A DNA stretch of 64,000 nucleotides from Candidatus Humimonas hydrogenitrophica (GCA_947581615.1 CANPVD010000105.1:22373-86372); one strand, 5' to 3'. Counted from the stretch's first letter, positions 17,648 to 29,681 are shown. Numbers and translations: made by a program. The notes: a model not told the origin generated them from the letters alone.

Positions 17648-19960
17648 ATGGACACGACGATGACCCCGACCCGGAAGCAGACCTTTCGCGTGGGCGGCAT
17701 GCACTGCGCCGGCTGCAGCACGGCAGTCGAAAAGAAGCTGAACGGGCTGGAGGGCGTGGAGGCCGCGGTGAGCCTGGCCTCCGAGACGGCCACCGTCACC
17801 TTCCCCGAGACGCTGGGCTTCGAGGACCTCCGGAAGATCGTCGAGGACGCGGGCTACGAGCTGGAGGCTCCCCCGGAGACGGGCGAGGACCGGGCCGAGC
17901 GCGAGCGCCGCAGGCTCGAGCAGGGCCGCGAGAAGCTGGCCACGGCCCGTCGGCGGATGTGGATCGCCTGGGGGCTCACGGTCCCGGTCATGGCCTGGAT
18001 GATCCCGGAGATGTTCTTCGGGGTCGCCTGGCCGACCCGGCTCGTCTTCGACCTGGGCATGGTGCTCCTCGCCCTGCCGGTCCTCCTCGGGCCCGGCCGG
18101 GACACGCTGAGGGGCGCGTGGCGCTCCGCCCGGGGGCTCGTGCCCAACATGGACGTGCTCATCGCCATGGGGAGCGGCGTGGCCGTGCTCACGGGCGTGG
18201 GAGCGGTCGCCCACGACCTGGGGGCGGGCTTCCCGATCATGGACTACGCCGGGATCGGCGCCATGATCATGGCCATTCATCTCACCGGTCGATTCGTCGA
18301 GACCAAGGCGCGCGGCCGGGCCTCCTCGGCCATCCAGAAGCTCCTGTCGCTGGAGGCCAGGTCGGCGCGCGTGGAGCGTGGCGGCTCCGAGGTCGAGGTG
18401 CCCATCTCCGAGCTCGGCGTGGGGGACGTGATGGTCGTGCGGCCGGGAGAGAAGATCCCGACCGACGGCGTGGTCGTGGACGGAGCGAGTGCCGTGGACG
18501 AGTCATTGGCCACCGGCGAGTCCATGCCCGTGGACAAGACGGTCGGCGACCGCGTGATCGGCGCCACGGTGAACCGGCAGGGGCTCCTCCGCGTGGAGGC
18601 GACCGACGTGGGCGAGAACACGTTCCTGTCGCAGGTCGTCCGCATGGTCGAGGAGGCGCAGGGCTCGAAGGTCCCGATCCAGGAGTTCGCCGACCGCGTC
18701 ACGGCCATCTTCGTCCCGACGATCCTCGGAGTGGCGGCGGCGTCCTTCGTGGCGTGGCTCGTCTTCCCGGGCTTCTTCCGGTCGATCGCGGCGTGGGCGT
18801 CGAGCTTCCTCCCGTGGGTGCAGCCGGGACTGGGCACCCTGTCGCTGGCCCTGTTCGCGGCCGTCGCGGTGCTGGTCATCGCCTGCCCGTGCGCGCTGGG
18901 GCTGGCGACACCGACCGCCCTCATGGTGGGCACCGGAGTCGGGGCGGAGAACGGCATCCTCATCCGGGACGGGGCCGCCGTCCAGGTCCTGGAGGGCGCC
19001 GACTGCGTGGCGTTCGACAAGACGGGGACCCTGACCCGCGGCCAGCCGGTGGTGACGGACGTGAGGGCCGGCGGCGGCCGGAGCGACGAGGAGGTCCTGC
19101 GGTTGGCCGCGGCTCTCGAGCACGCCTCCGAGCACCCGCTCGGCGAGGCGATCGTGCGCGAGTCCCGGGACCGGGCACTGACCCTGCCCGCGATCGAGGC
19201 GTTCGAGGCCGTGACCGGCCGCGGTGTCCGGGGCCGGGTGGAGGGACGCGACGTGCTGGTCGGAAGCGCCCGCATGCTGGACGAGGAGGGGATCGACGCT
19301 TCGCCGCTCGCGGACGCCGCTCGCGAGCTCGAGAGCCGCGCCCACACGGTCGTGTTCGTGGCGGCCGGAGGCGAGGCCCTCGGCCTGCTGGCCATCGCCG
19401 ACCCGATCAAGGAGACGTCCGCCGCCGCGGTGGCCGAGCTCCGGGAGCTGGGCCTGGAGCCGATCATGCTCACCGGCGACAACGAGCGCACCGCGGCGGC
19501 CGTGGCCGAGGCGGTGGGGATCACCCGGTTCCACGCCGGGCTCCTTCCCGACCAGAAGGTCGAGCTCCTGCGAAAGCTCCAGGACGAGGGACGCACGGTG
19601 GTCATGGTGGGGGACGGGATCAACGACGCGCCTTCGCTCAAGCAGGCGAACGTGGGGCTCGCCCTGGGCACCGGCACCGACATCGCGATCGAGGCGGCCG
19701 ACATCACGCTGGTGCAGGGAGACCTGACCGCGGTGGTGCGGGCGGTGCGGCTGGCTCGGGCCACCTTCAGGAAGATCCGGCAGAACCTGTTCTGGGCTTA
19801 CTTCTACAACACCATCGCCATCCCGGTGGCATTCCTCGGGCTCCTGCACCCGCTGATCGCCGAGGGAGCCATGGCCATGAGCTCGATCAACGTGGTGGCC
19901 AACGCCAACCGGCTCCGGAAGGCGGACATCTCGCCGCGGCTGGGGCGGGCGCGCGGCTGA
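17648..19960 (+). CDS. copA: Copper-exporting P1B-type ATPase
   Basis: Pumps Cu(I) out of the cytoplasm using ATP. 770 residues: one N-terminal heavy-metal domain ([15 protein letters not shown], about 17-80), eight predicted membrane helices, TGESMPVDK actuator loop, the metal motif [10 protein letters not shown], phosphorylation site [12 protein letters not shown], and [16 protein letters not shown]. All catalytic residues are present. It directly follows csoR and is presumably induced by copper. CPC indicates Cu(I)/Ag(I) transport rather than zinc. Confidence 0.95.
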   Translation: MDTTMTPTRKQTFRVGGMHCAGCSTAVEKKLNGLEGVEAAVSLASETATVTFPETLGFEDLRKIVEDAGYELEAPPETGEDRAERERRRLEQGREKLATARRRMWIAWGLTVPVMAWMIPEMFFGVAWPTRLVFDLGMVLLALPVLLGPGRDTLRGAWRSARGLVPNMDVLIAMGSGVAVLTGVGAVAHDLGAGFPIMDYAGIGAMIMAIHLTGRFVETKARGRASSAIQKLLSLEARSARVERGGSEVEVPISELGVGDVMVVRPGEKIPTDGVVVDGASAVDESLATGESMPVDKTVGDRVIGATVNRQGLLRVEATDVGENTFLSQVVRMVEEAQGSKVPIQEFADRVTAIFVPTILGVAAASFVAWLVFPGFFRSIAAWASSFLPWVQPGLGTLSLALFAAVAVLVIACPCALGLATPTALMVGTGVGAENGILIRDGAAVQVLEGADCVAFDKTGTLTRGQPVVTDVRAGGGRSDEEVLRLAAALEHASEHPLGEAIVRESRDRALTLPAIEAFEAVTGRGVRGRVEGRDVLVGSARMLDEEGIDASPLADAARELESRAHTVVFVAAGGEALGLLAIADPIKETSAAAVAELRELGLEPIMLTGDNERTAAAVAEAVGITRFHAGLLPDQKVELLRKLQDEGRTVVMVGDGINDAPSLKQANVGLALGTGTDIAIEAADITLVQGDLTAVVRAVRLARATFRKIRQNLFWAYFYNTIAIPVAFLGLLHPLIAEGAMAMSSINVVANANRLRKADISPRLGRARG

Positions 19961-20003
19961 GCGCGCCGTCCGTGGGCGTCGACCGGGCGCCAGCGCCCCG
20001 GAT

Positions 20004-20807
20004 TCAGGTCCCGGTGGAGTCCGCCTTCTCCAGCAGATCCCGGTGCGCCTGGTAGTCCGGGCGCGAATCCAGGTTCGTCTCCTTGAACGCCGCCTGGTAG
20101 CGCTTCATGAAGCCGTCCGCCTTGCCGGTCCGACCCTCGGCCCGCGCCGCGCGCGAGGCCAGCAGGAGCCCCAGGAGGTCCTTCGGAGCGCGGGCCAGGA
20201 TCGTGTCGGCCTCGGCCGCGGCACCGGGCGGGTTGCTGGCCGCCAGCTGCAGGAGCCCCACGTGGAAGCGCACGTCGGCGTCCACGTTCTCGGGCGCCAC
20301 TCGCTGGTAGGCCTCGACCCCCATGTTGGCGAAGAAGGAGGCGCGCGGCGCGCCCTGCTGCTCCATCTCCATCGCACGATTGAACAGCCGGTCGGCCGCC
20401 TCCTTGGGCGGCATGTTCGCCAGCTCCTGGGCCGTGGGCATCGAGCCGCCCTCGCTGCCGTCCCCGGCCATGGGGGCGCCCCCGGCCGCGTCCTGGGACG
20501 GAGTGATGACGCCGCCGGTGATCGTCCCTTCGGCGCCACGGGGCGAGTTGTTGCGCTGCACGAGGAGGACGATGCCGACGGCGAACACCGCCAGGGCCAG
20601 GGCGGAGAGGATCCACGGGATGTAGGCGCCCAATCCCTTGCCGGGTCGGTCGGCCACGGGCGCCCCGCACTCGCCGCAGAACAGGTCTCCGGCCCGGACG
20701 CCCGCTCCGCAGTTGGGGCAGAACTGGTCCCCGCCCCGCGGCAGGGGCGTCCCGCAGCGGCCACAGAAGTTGCCCTCGCCGTCGGCACCGCAGCGCGGGC
20801 ACTTCAC
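20004..20807 (-). CDS. Double zinc-ribbon membrane protein
   Basis: 267 residues. Four CxxC knuckles in the first 50 residues (CPRCGA, CGRCGT, CPNCGA, CGECGA) form two zinc ribbons. A single membrane helix follows (about 61-83, LSALALAVFAVGIVLLV), then a linker and an alpha-helical TPR-like region (EAADRLFNRAMEMEQQGA onward). With no signal before the ribbons they should face the cytoplasm and the helical part the periplasm. Function unknown. GTG at 20807 has GGGAGG upstream. Convergent with copA. Confidence 0.72.
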   Translation of the reverse strand: MKCPRCGADGEGNFCGRCGTPLPRGGDQFCPNCGAGVRAGDLFCGECGAPVADRPGKGLGAYIPWILSALALAVFAVGIVLLVQRNNSPRGAEGTITGGVITPSQDAAGGAPMAGDGSEGGSMPTAQELANMPPKEAADRLFNRAMEMEQQGAPRASFFANMGVEAYQRVAPENVDADVRFHVGLLQLAASNPPGAAAEADTILARAPKDLLGLLLASRAARAEGRTGKADGFMKRYQAAFKETNLDSRPDYQAHRDLLEKADSTGT

Positions 20808-20903
20808 GGTCGCCTCCCGTTCACCTTGCCGGCGAGCCCACGGGCGGCCATATCATGCACCCGTGGCCGAGGGAGGCCGGGATCCGAGGAGAGGGAGAAG
20901 GGA

Positions 20904-21251
20904 ATGAAATCGCGGTTCATTGGCATAGCCATTGGTGTATGGTACATCGTCGCCCCGTTCGCTTGGCACTATTCGCCCGATCACCACCTCAACTGGTGGC
21001 TCGACATCGTCCTGGGTGCGGCCGTGCTCGTGCTCTCGGGCTCCTTCCTGGTCGGTTGGAGCCGGATCGCCGCATGGCTCATGATCTTCGTCGGCGCCTT
21101 CAGCATGTTCTCGCCGTTCATCTTCGGCTACCTGATGTGGTCCGATCCGTACTGGAACGACCTCGTGTTCGGCATCCTGACCGTGGGGACCGGCGTCGCG
21201 CTGGCGGGAGCGAGCATCGAGTACGGCGGTCGGACCGGCCACGCGGCCTGA
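20904..21251 (+). CDS. SPW-repeat-like small membrane protein
   Basis: 115 residues, four hydrophobic helices arranged as two similar halves: GVWYIVAPFAWHY...WWLDIVLG and FSMFSPFIFGYLM...YWNDLVFG. This Trp/Pro layout followed by WND and a glycine helix matches the SPW repeat family; function unknown. ATG at 20904 with GAGGGAGAAGGG upstream. A possible promoter reads TTGCCG (20826) and TATCAT (20851), but the 19-base spacing is long. Confidence 0.68.
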   Translation: MKSRFIGIAIGVWYIVAPFAWHYSPDHHLNWWLDIVLGAAVLVLSGSFLVGWSRIAAWLMIFVGAFSMFSPFIFGYLMWSDPYWNDLVFGILTVGTGVALAGASIEYGGRTGHAA

Positions 21252-21259
21252 CGGGCGCT

Positions 21260-22465
21260 TCAGGCGCCATACTTGGCCAGGCGGCCCGCCCGGGCCAGGG
21301 CGAGGGCCAGCAGGTGCCGCGCACGGATCCGGCCGTACACGCCTCCGGCACACTCCGTCTCGCCGAAGTGGCGCGCGGACTCGGCCCGGCCCGGACCGCC
21401 CCACACGAGGAAGGGGACCGGCTGAGAGCCGTGACGCGCCAGCCGCGCCGGAGTGGAGTGGTCGCCGGTGACCACGACCACGCCGGGATCCGCGGCCAGC
21501 ACGCGGGGCAGCGCGGCATCCACTTCCTCGATGACGGCGACCTTGCGGTCGAAGTCCCCGTCCTCGCCGGCCTTGTCCGTTCCCTTGACGTGGAGGAAGA
21601 GGAAGTCGTGCGCATCCCGGTTCGCCACGTAGGCGTCGACGAGGGCGTCCATGCCCTCCTCGATGGCCGCCGCTCCCATGCCCACCAGTCGGGCCACGCC
21701 CCGATACATCGGGTAGGCGGCCGCCGCGTAGGCACGCATCCGCGTGACGTCGGGAAAGCGGGGCCAGTGCGGCAGCGTGGCGAAGCCGCGCAGGAGGACG
21801 GCGTTGGCGGGGCTCTCGCCCGCCAGGGCGTCCCCGGCGGCGTCGAGCCAGGCCTTCACGACGCCCGCCGCCCGCTTCGAGGCCTCCGTCCGCGGCTCGG
21901 GATCGCCCGGAGGCACGCCCTCCCGGCCGGGATCGGTGTCCTCGAGGTCGGCCTCGAGTCGCTCCGGGAAGCGGAGGACGAGCAGGAAGCGATGCTCCTT
22001 GACGGGCCGCACGAAGACGCGGGCGCCCTCGACCTGGATCCCGTCGAGCTTCTCGCACAGCGGCCGGGCCGCCTCGGTGGAGATGCGGCCGGCGCGCCGG
22101 TCGGAGACACGGCCATCCTCGTCCATGGTGGCGAAGTTGCCGCGAGCCGCCACGTCGCCGGGCTGCAGGTCGAAGTCGACGCCCAGGGCCTCGAGCACGC
22201 CGCGGCCGATCCGGTAGCGAAGGGGGTCGTAGCCGAACAGCCCCAGGTGCCCGGGACCGCTCCCCGGCGCGATCCCGGGGGCCACCGGGTCGTGGAGGCC
22301 GCCGCCGCCCTCCCGGAGCATGCGGTCCAGGTTGGGGGTGCTGGCCGTCTCCAGCTCCGTCTTGCCGCCCGGCTCCATGGGCAGGCCGCCGAGCCCATCC
22401 ATGACCAGGAGGAGGATCTTCGTCTCGGAGGGCTGCGCCAGCTCCGCCAGGTCCCGCAGTTCCAT
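21260..22465 (-). CDS. apgM: Cofactor-independent phosphoglycerate mutase, ApgM type
   Basis: Interconverts 3- and 2-phosphoglycerate. 401 residues of the alkaline-phosphatase superfamily. Metal motif LLLVMDGLGGLP opens the fold, TASTPNLDRM carries the near-active-site stretch, GHLGLFGYDP is a family hallmark, FLHVKGTDKAGEDGD and VTGDHSTP hold the remaining metal ligands. This is the archaeal-type ApgM rather than GpmI. ATG at 22465 with GGGGAG upstream. Divergent from ccmA. Confidence 0.92.
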   Translation of the reverse strand: MELRDLAELAQPSETKILLLVMDGLGGLPMEPGGKTELETASTPNLDRMLREGGGGLHDPVAPGIAPGSGPGHLGLFGYDPLRYRIGRGVLEALGVDFDLQPGDVAARGNFATMDEDGRVSDRRAGRISTEAARPLCEKLDGIQVEGARVFVRPVKEHRFLLVLRFPERLEADLEDTDPGREGVPPGDPEPRTEASKRAAGVVKAWLDAAGDALAGESPANAVLLRGFATLPHWPRFPDVTRMRAYAAAAYPMYRGVARLVGMGAAAIEEGMDALVDAYVANRDAHDFLFLHVKGTDKAGEDGDFDRKVAVIEEVDAALPRVLAADPGVVVVTGDHSTPARLARHGSQPVPFLVWGGPGRAESARHFGETECAGGVYGRIRARHLLALALARAGRLAKYGA

Positions 22466-22607
22466 CGCTCTCCCCGTCCGGGTGATCGTCGCCCCGGCCC
22501 GCGATCCCGCGGCCGGAGCGCGTGCAAACTAGTCGCAATGACGGTGCCGGCCAACTCGGCGCCGCGTGCCGCACGGCACGGCAGAGTGCGGCGAGCGAGG
22601 ATCGCGC

Positions 22608-23363
22608 ATGGCCGCTGATCCGGCCCTCCGCCTGCAGGGCGTCGGCAAGCGCTTCGGGCGCACGTGGGCCCTGCGGTCCGTGGACCTGGAGGTGCAGCCG
22701 GGCCAGCTGGTGGCCCTCATCGGCCCCAACGGCGCCGGAAAGACTACCCTGCTCAAGGCGGTGGGCGGGCTGCACCGGGCCACGACCGGCACGACCGAGG
22801 TGCTGGGCTTCACGCTGCCCGAGGACGAGGACATGGTGCGCGTGCACAGCACCCTGCTCCCTCCGCACGGCTACCTGTACGAGCAGCTCACGGGACTCGA
22901 GAACCTGCGCTTCGCACGGCTCATGGCCGGCGTGCGCCCCTCGCGGCGGGAGCTCGACGCGGCGCTGGAGCGGGTGGACCTGGTCGAAGCGGGAGACGAG
23001 CGGGTGGGCGGCTATTCCTCGGGCATGAAGAAGCGCCTGGCCATCGCCCGTCTCCTGCTGCGGCCGGTCGAGCTGGTGCTCATGGACGAGCCGTACGCGA
23101 GCCTCGACGCCGGCGGCATCGACCTGGTGGACACGATCATCGGGGAGCTGCGGGGGTCGGGCGCCACCGTGCTGGTGGCCTCGCACCGCTGGGAGCGGGC
23201 CATCCGGGAGGCCGACCGCCTGGTGGTGATGGAGCGGGGCCGGATCACCTGGACGGGGACGCCCGGCGAGTGGATGGAGAAGCGGGAGGGTCCGGCCGAC
23301 ACGCGGCGAGGCCGTAGCGAGGCCCGCGGTGCGGACGAGGGCGATACGGGCACGGGAGGCTGA
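22608..23363 (+). CDS. ccmA: Heme exporter ATP-binding protein CcmA
   Basis: ATPase of the CcmABCD complex that releases holo-CcmE in System I cytochrome c maturation. 251 residues: Walker A ALIGPNGAGKTTLLKA, signature YSSGMKKRLAIARLL (the M/K variant common in this subfamily), Walker B LVLMDEPYASLD. It carries an acidic/basic C-terminal tail of about 25 residues. ATG at 22608 chosen over the longer frame, which runs into non-coding sequence. First gene of an eight-gene run; ccmB starts two bases after its stop. Confidence 0.9.
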   Translation: MAADPALRLQGVGKRFGRTWALRSVDLEVQPGQLVALIGPNGAGKTTLLKAVGGLHRATTGTTEVLGFTLPEDEDMVRVHSTLLPPHGYLYEQLTGLENLRFARLMAGVRPSRRELDAALERVDLVEAGDERVGGYSSGMKKRLAIARLLLRPVELVLMDEPYASLDAGGIDLVDTIIGELRGSGATVLVASHRWERAIREADRLVVMERGRITWTGTPGEWMEKREGPADTRRGRSEARGADEGDTGTGG

Positions 23364-23364
23364 C

Positions 23365-24042
23365 GTGGAGGTGTGGCTGCGGACGTGGGCCATCCTGTGG
23401 AAGGACATCCTCATCGAGGTGCGCACCAAGGGCACCTTCAACGCGATGGCCTTCTTCGCCGCCCTCATCCTGTTCATCTTCAGCTTCGCGATCGGCCCCG
23501 ATTTCGACCTGCTGCGACGAATCGCCGCCGGCCTCCTGTGGGTGGGCATCACCTTCACGGGCCTGCTGGCGCTGGCGCGGACCTACCACAGCGAGGAGCT
23601 GGCCGGCGGCCTGGAGGCGCTGCTCCTCTACCCGGGCGAACCGCGGGCCATCTTCCTGGGCAAGCTGGTCGGCAACCTGGCCGTCCTCCTGCTGGTCGAG
23701 GTCATCCTGTATCCGGTGGCGGCCGTTCTCTTCCACATGGACCTGACGGGCAAGATCCTGCCCGTGGCCGGGATCGCCTTCCTGGGCACGCTGGGCTTCT
23801 CCGTGATCGGCACCTTCTACGCGGCGCTCACCCTGCACCTGCGGGCCCGCGAGGTCATGCTCCCCCTCCTCGTGCTCCCCCTGCTCGTCCCGGTCCTGCT
23901 CGGGGCCGTGAGCGCCACGGCCGCGCTGGTGGATCCTGCGGCAGCCGGGGGCGTAGCAGGTTGGGTGAGGTTGCTGATAGCGTTCGATGTGCTGTACTTT
24001 GTGGTCTGTACCTGGACCTTCCCCGTGCTCCTGGAACGGTGA
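23365..24042 (+). CDS. ccmB: Heme exporter membrane protein CcmB
   Basis: Integral membrane partner of CcmA, 225 residues and six hydrophobic helices. It opens with WAILWKDILIEVRTKGTFNAM, the CcmB N-terminal pattern, and ELAGGLEALLLYPGEPRAIFLGK is the ABC-2 coupling region. GTG at 23365 has GGGAGG upstream. Overlaps ccmC as GTGA. Confidence 0.92.
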   Translation: MEVWLRTWAILWKDILIEVRTKGTFNAMAFFAALILFIFSFAIGPDFDLLRRIAAGLLWVGITFTGLLALARTYHSEELAGGLEALLLYPGEPRAIFLGKLVGNLAVLLLVEVILYPVAAVLFHMDLTGKILPVAGIAFLGTLGFSVIGTFYAALTLHLRAREVMLPLLVLPLLVPVLLGAVSATAALVDPAAAGGVAGWVRLLIAFDVLYFVVCTWTFPVLLER

Positions 24043-24725
24043 CCGAACTCACCGCCTCTCCCCGTCTCAAAGGCTGGCACCGCCTCCTGGCCTTCCTGGC
24101 CGTCGCCACGACCGTGGTCGGCAGCATCATCGGCCTGTTCGTGGTGCCGCCGGATGCCATGCAGGGCAACGTACAGCGGCTCATGTACCTGCACGTCCCC
24201 GCGGCGTGGCTGGCCTTCCTGGCCTTCTTCATCGTGTTCGTGATGGCCGTGCTCTACCTGATCCAACGCGACCCGCGCTGGGACATGATCGCGGCCGGCT
24301 CGGCGGAGATCGGCGTCCTGTTCACGGCCCTCACGCTGATCCTGGGCTCCCTGTGGGGAAAGCCGATCTGGGGGGTGTGGTGGACCTGGGATCCGCGGCT
24401 CACGACGACCGCGATCCTGCTGGTCATCTACGTGGGCTACCTGGCCGTCCGCTCCTTCGCGGCCGACCCGGAGCGCCGGGCGCGCTGGTCGGCGGTGGTG
24501 GGCATCGTCGGATTCGCGGACGTACCGATCGTCTACCTGTCGGTGACGTGGTGGCGCAGCCTGCACCAGCCACCCTCGAGCCCCATGAGCATGGCACCCT
24601 CCATGCTGTGGACTCTCATGCTCAACGTGGTGGCGTTCACCCTGCTGTTCGGATACCTGCTGGTGCGGAAGTACCAGGTGGCCGTCGCCGAGAGGGCCCT
24701 CGAGGACCGGGAGGCGATGCGCTGA
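24039..24725 (+). CDS. ccmC: Cytochrome c maturation protein CcmC
   Basis: Heme-handling membrane protein that loads heme on CcmE. 228 residues with six helices and the WWD motif WGVWWTWDPRLT, flanked by histidines in YLHVPAAW and WWRSLHQP that ligate heme. GTG start overlaps the ccmB stop; its own stop shares one base with the ATG of ccmD. Confidence 0.95.
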   Translation: MTELTASPRLKGWHRLLAFLAVATTVVGSIIGLFVVPPDAMQGNVQRLMYLHVPAAWLAFLAFFIVFVMAVLYLIQRDPRWDMIAAGSAEIGVLFTALTLILGSLWGKPIWGVWWTWDPRLTTTAILLVIYVGYLAVRSFAADPERRARWSAVVGIVGFADVPIVYLSVTWWRSLHQPPSSPMSMAPSMLWTLMLNVVAFTLLFGYLLVRKYQVAVAERALEDREAMR

Positions 24726-24892
24726 TGGCGTACCTGTGGGCGGGATACGTCCTCACCTGGGTCGCCATGGCGTGGTTCGCCTGGCGACTGGAGAGCCGGG
24801 CGCGCGACGCGGCCCGGCGCCTGAAGAAGTCACCGCGAGGCGAGGCGGAAACGCCCGACGCGCGATCGGAGAACGAAAGTGTCCGAGCATAA
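24725..24892 (+). CDS. ccmD: CcmD, small heme-exporter subunit
   Basis: 55-residue single-span protein: YLWAGYVLTWVAMAWFAWRL is the helix, followed by a basic then polar tail. Size, YVLTW motif and position between ccmC and ccmE identify CcmD, which tethers CcmE to CcmABC. Start ATG at 24725 overlaps the ccmC TGA; the 3' end overlaps ccmE by 14 bases. Confidence 0.85.
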   Translation: MAYLWAGYVLTWVAMAWFAWRLESRARDAARRLKKSPRGEAETPDARSENESVRA

Positions 24893-25364
24893 AGGCAGGC
24901 GGTCTGGGAAGAAGAAGCTGTGGGCGGGCCTGGGCCTGGTGGCCGTGGTCGCTGCCCTCGCGATGCTCATCGGAGGGGGGCTCAAGGACAACCTGGTCTA
25001 CTTCCTGACCCCCACCGAGCTCGAGGCCCGGGGCGCGTCCGTCCAGGGTGAGGCCGTCCGGCTGGGCGGCCAGGTCAAGCCGGGGAGCGTTCACTGGAAC
25101 GCGGATCACCACGACCTCCGTTTCGTGGTCACCGACGGCAAGACCCAGATCCCCGTACACAGCACCGGCTCTCCGCCCTCCATGTTCCAGGAGGGCATCG
25201 GCGTCGTCGTGGAGGGGAAGTTCGACTCGAACGGCACCTTCCAGAGCGACAACCTGATGGTCAAGCACTCGAACGAGTACCACCCCCCCACCAAGGGCGA
25301 GTCGCCGCGCGAAACGTTCAAGACGCTGATGCCGGGGAACGGCACCAGCGGCAGCAAGGACTGA
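24879..25364 (+). CDS. ccmE: Heme chaperone CcmE
   Basis: Periplasmic heme chaperone anchored by one N-terminal helix. 161 residues with an OB-fold (VRLGGQVKPGSVHW, LRFVVTDG). The covalent heme histidine lies in MVKHSNEYHPP, the usual HxxxY form. GTG at 24879 lies inside ccmD. A polar tail follows the heme site. Confidence 0.93.
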   Translation: MSEHKGRRSGKKKLWAGLGLVAVVAALAMLIGGGLKDNLVYFLTPTELEARGASVQGEAVRLGGQVKPGSVHWNADHHDLRFVVTDGKTQIPVHSTGSPPSMFQEGIGVVVEGKFDSNGTFQSDNLMVKHSNEYHPPTKGESPRETFKTLMPGNGTSGSKD

Positions 25365-25371
25365 GCGGGCG

Positions 25372-27392
<2,021 letters not shown>

Positions 27393-27396
<4 letters not shown>

Positions 27397-27980
27397 AGCG
27401 CTGGAAGGTCTGGCTCATGCTGGTCCTGGCTGCCGGTTTCCTCGGGTTGCTGGGCTTCGGCCTCACCCGGGATGCCCAGGTGCTCCCTTCGGCGATCATC
27501 GGCCAGGAGGCCCCGTCCTTCGACCTCGAGACGCTGACGGGCGACAGCCTCAGCCTGGCCAGCCTCGAGGGGCATGTCGTGATCCTGAACTTCTGGGCGT
27601 CGTGGTGCATCCCGTGCCGCGAGGAGCATCCGGTGCTCGAGATGGCCGCCGGCCACTACAAGGACCACGACGTCCGCATGCTGGGCGTCGTCTACCAGGA
27701 CAACCGGGCCAACGCCAGGCAGTTCCTGGCCCGGAACGGTGGTACCTGGCCCAGCGTCCTGGACCCGAACAGCCAGGTGGCCATCGCCTACGGCGTGTAC
27801 GGCGTGCCCGAGACCTTCTTCCTGGACCCCCACGGCCGGATCGTGAAGAAGCACGTGGGTCCCGTGCCCTGGGACTACCTGACGAGCACGGTGGACTCGC
27901 TGCTGGTGGCCAGCGGCAAGACGCCGGGCGGGGTCGAGGCGGCGGGGGCCGGGTCGCCGGCGGAGAGCGGCTCGCCATGA
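27393..27980 (+). CDS. ccmG: Thioredoxin-like CcmG/DsbE (TlpA/ResA family)
   Basis: Membrane-tethered periplasmic thioltransferase that keeps apocytochrome cysteines reduced. 195 residues: N-terminal anchor helix, active site NFWASWCIPCREEHP, cis-proline in GVPETFFLD. GTG in GTGA with ccmF and ATGA with ccmH show tight coupling. Confidence 0.92.
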
Positions 27981-28609
27981 GCGCGCCGATCCACGCCCCC
28001 CGGATGGCCGCGCTGGTCGCGGCAGGAGCCCTGCTCGCGGCCGCTGGGACGCCCCTGACGGCCCAGGCCGTGGACACGGCCGCCGCCGCCCGCGCGGACA
28101 CGGCCGTCACGGCGAGCGACGCCACGGCGGGCTTCGCCACGCCGCGCACCGCGGCGGACACCGGAGGCGGGGCCGGCCTCTCCGGAGCCGCTCTGGACGC
28201 CGAGACGGCGCAGGTGGCCGCCCAGCTCCGCTGCCCGGTGTGCCGGGGCCAGTCGGTGCTGGAGTCGACGGCCACCCTCTCCAAGGAGATCCAGGCCGAG
28301 ATCAAGCAGCGGCTGGCGTCCGGCCAGAGCCCCGAGGCGGTCAAGTCCTACTTCGTGAGCCGCTACGGGGAATGGATCCTCCTCAAGCCCCCGACGCACG
28401 GCTTCAGCCTGCTGGTGTGGGTGCTGCCCGTGGCCCTCCTGGTCGGAGGCCTGGGCGTGGCGTGGCTGTGGATCCGGAGCCGAAGCGGGGAGGCCGACAC
28501 CGACACCGGGGGAGGCCCGACCCCGGCGGATGGCCCGGCCGGGTCCGCGGAAGCCGGGCTCTCCGACGAGGAGCGCGGCTGGCTCGACCGCGCCATTCGT
28601 AACGACTGA
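27977..28609 (+). CDS. ccmH: Cytochrome c maturation protein CcmH (CcmL-like)
   Basis: 210 residues. A signal sequence is followed by an unusual Ala/Thr/Asp-rich spacer of about 50 residues, then the conserved domain: AAQLRCPVCRGQSVLEST with the redox pair, SYFVSRYGEWILLKPP, and one C-terminal helix. No CcmI-type TPR domain is fused or adjacent, so this is the last gene of the ccm run. Confidence 0.92.
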   Translation: MSAPIHAPRMAALVAAGALLAAAGTPLTAQAVDTAAAARADTAVTASDATAGFATPRTAADTGGGAGLSGAALDAETAQVAAQLRCPVCRGQSVLESTATLSKEIQAEIKQRLASGQSPEAVKSYFVSRYGEWILLKPPTHGFSLLVWVLPVALLVGGLGVAWLWIRSRSGEADTDTGGGPTPADGPAGSAEAGLSDEERGWLDRAIRND

Positions 28610-28771
28610 GCCGAGGCCGGAAGGGCTCTCCGCCGGGCAGGAACATCGCGGCAGACGGCCTGTATCAAGCCCGCGTCGATAGAGGCCGGGCGGTGTCGCC
28701 CCGGAGGGCATAGCCGCCCCGAGGTGCGTTTCCGTTTCGGCAGAAGCCTGAACCCCAGGAGCCGGAGGCTC

Positions 28772-29635
28772 ATGTTCTTCGAGTCGCGCGCTCTCGATTC
28801 GTTCGACCAGTATCTGCAGGACGTCGAGCGCTACCCCCTGATCGAAGACCCCATGGACGAGCGCGCCATCGCGCGCCGTGCGCGCAAGGGGGACCGGGCG
28901 GCCGCCGAGCGGCTCGTCACGGCCAACCTGCGCTTCGTCATCTCGTACGTGAAGAAGTATCAGGGCCGCGGCCTCAACCTGGCCGAGCTCGTATGCATCG
29001 GGAACGAAGGGCTCCTCAAGGCGGTCAAGAAGTTCGATCCCGACAAGGGCGTGAAGTTCATCTCCTACGCCGTGTGGTGGATCCGGCAGACCGTGCTGCA
29101 GGCCCTGGCCGAGCAGACCCGGTCCGTCCGCATCCCGCTCAACCAGAATTCCAACCTGGTCAAGCTCTCCCGCACCGAGACGGCGCTCACCCAGAAGCTG
29201 GGCCGCACGCCCACCGACCGGGAGATCGCCGAGGAGATGGAGGAGCCGGTGGAGACGGTGCGCGCCCTGCGGCGCGTGGCCTCGGCCGAGCTCAGCCTGG
29301 ACGCCCCCCTCGACAAGTCCGACCGGGACAGCGCCTCCTTCGGGGAGCGCTTCGCGGGAATGGACGAGGAGGAGATCGAGGAGGACGTCGAGGCCCAGGC
29401 GCGGCGCGAGTTCCTGGAGCGGATGTTCGAGGAGTACCTGACCGAGCGTGAGCGGAAGATCCTGGTGCTCTACTACGGGCTGGACGACGGCGAGGAGATG
29501 ACGCTGGAGCAGATCGGGGAGCTCCTGGGCGTCACGCGCGAGCGCATCCGCCAGATCCGGAACCGCGCGTTCGAGAAGCTGCGGCAGTCTCCCGACGGCC
29601 GGGCGCTGGAGGGCTTCTGGAGGGCCAGCGCCTGA
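28772..29635 (+). CDS. Sigma-70 family factor, short RpoD/SigA type without region 1.1
   Basis: 287 residues. Region 1.2 is at the N-terminus (DSFDQYLQDVERYPLI), region 2 with VKFISYAVWWIRQTVLQALA, region 3 (LGRTPTDREIAEEME), and region 4 with MTLEQIGELLGVTRERIRQI. Lack of region 1.1 and length near 287 match the primary sigma of Bacteroidetes and relatives; it could also be a group 2 or heat-shock factor. ATG at 28772 is preceded by AGGAGC and GGAGG. A 12-base hairpin includes its stop codon. Confidence 0.87.
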   Translation: MFFESRALDSFDQYLQDVERYPLIEDPMDERAIARRARKGDRAAAERLVTANLRFVISYVKKYQGRGLNLAELVCIGNEGLLKAVKKFDPDKGVKFISYAVWWIRQTVLQALAEQTRSVRIPLNQNSNLVKLSRTETALTQKLGRTPTDREIAEEMEEPVETVRALRRVASAELSLDAPLDKSDRDSASFGERFAGMDEEEIEEDVEAQARREFLERMFEEYLTERERKILVLYYGLDDGEEMTLEQIGELLGVTRERIRQIRNRAFEKLRQSPDGRALEGFWRASA

Positions 29636-29668
29636 GGCGCTGAGCCATAGAGCCAACTCAGCGCCTCA
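29633..29668. terminator. Strong 12-bp hairpin between convergent genes
   Basis: TGAGGCGCTGAG (29633-29644, beginning with the sigma-factor stop codon) pairs perfectly with CTCAGCGCCTCA (29657-29668) across a 12-base loop. It ends the sigma gene and may also act for the minus-strand propeller gene, which stops at 29682. Confidence 0.65.
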
Positions 29669-29681
29669 CAGCGCGCAGCGG

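Noticed and set aside
19980..20000. Hairpin GGGCGC/GCGCCC after copA
   Set aside because: Only six paired bases with a two-base loop, which is sterically poor; not listed as a terminator.
17959..20055. 698-codon plus-strand frame inside copA
   Set aside because: Offset frame of copA; composition is Gly/Arg/His-rich without motifs.
20853..23558. 901-codon minus-strand frame across SPW, ApgM and ccmA genes
   Set aside because: It opposes three well-supported genes and its translation is low-complexity.
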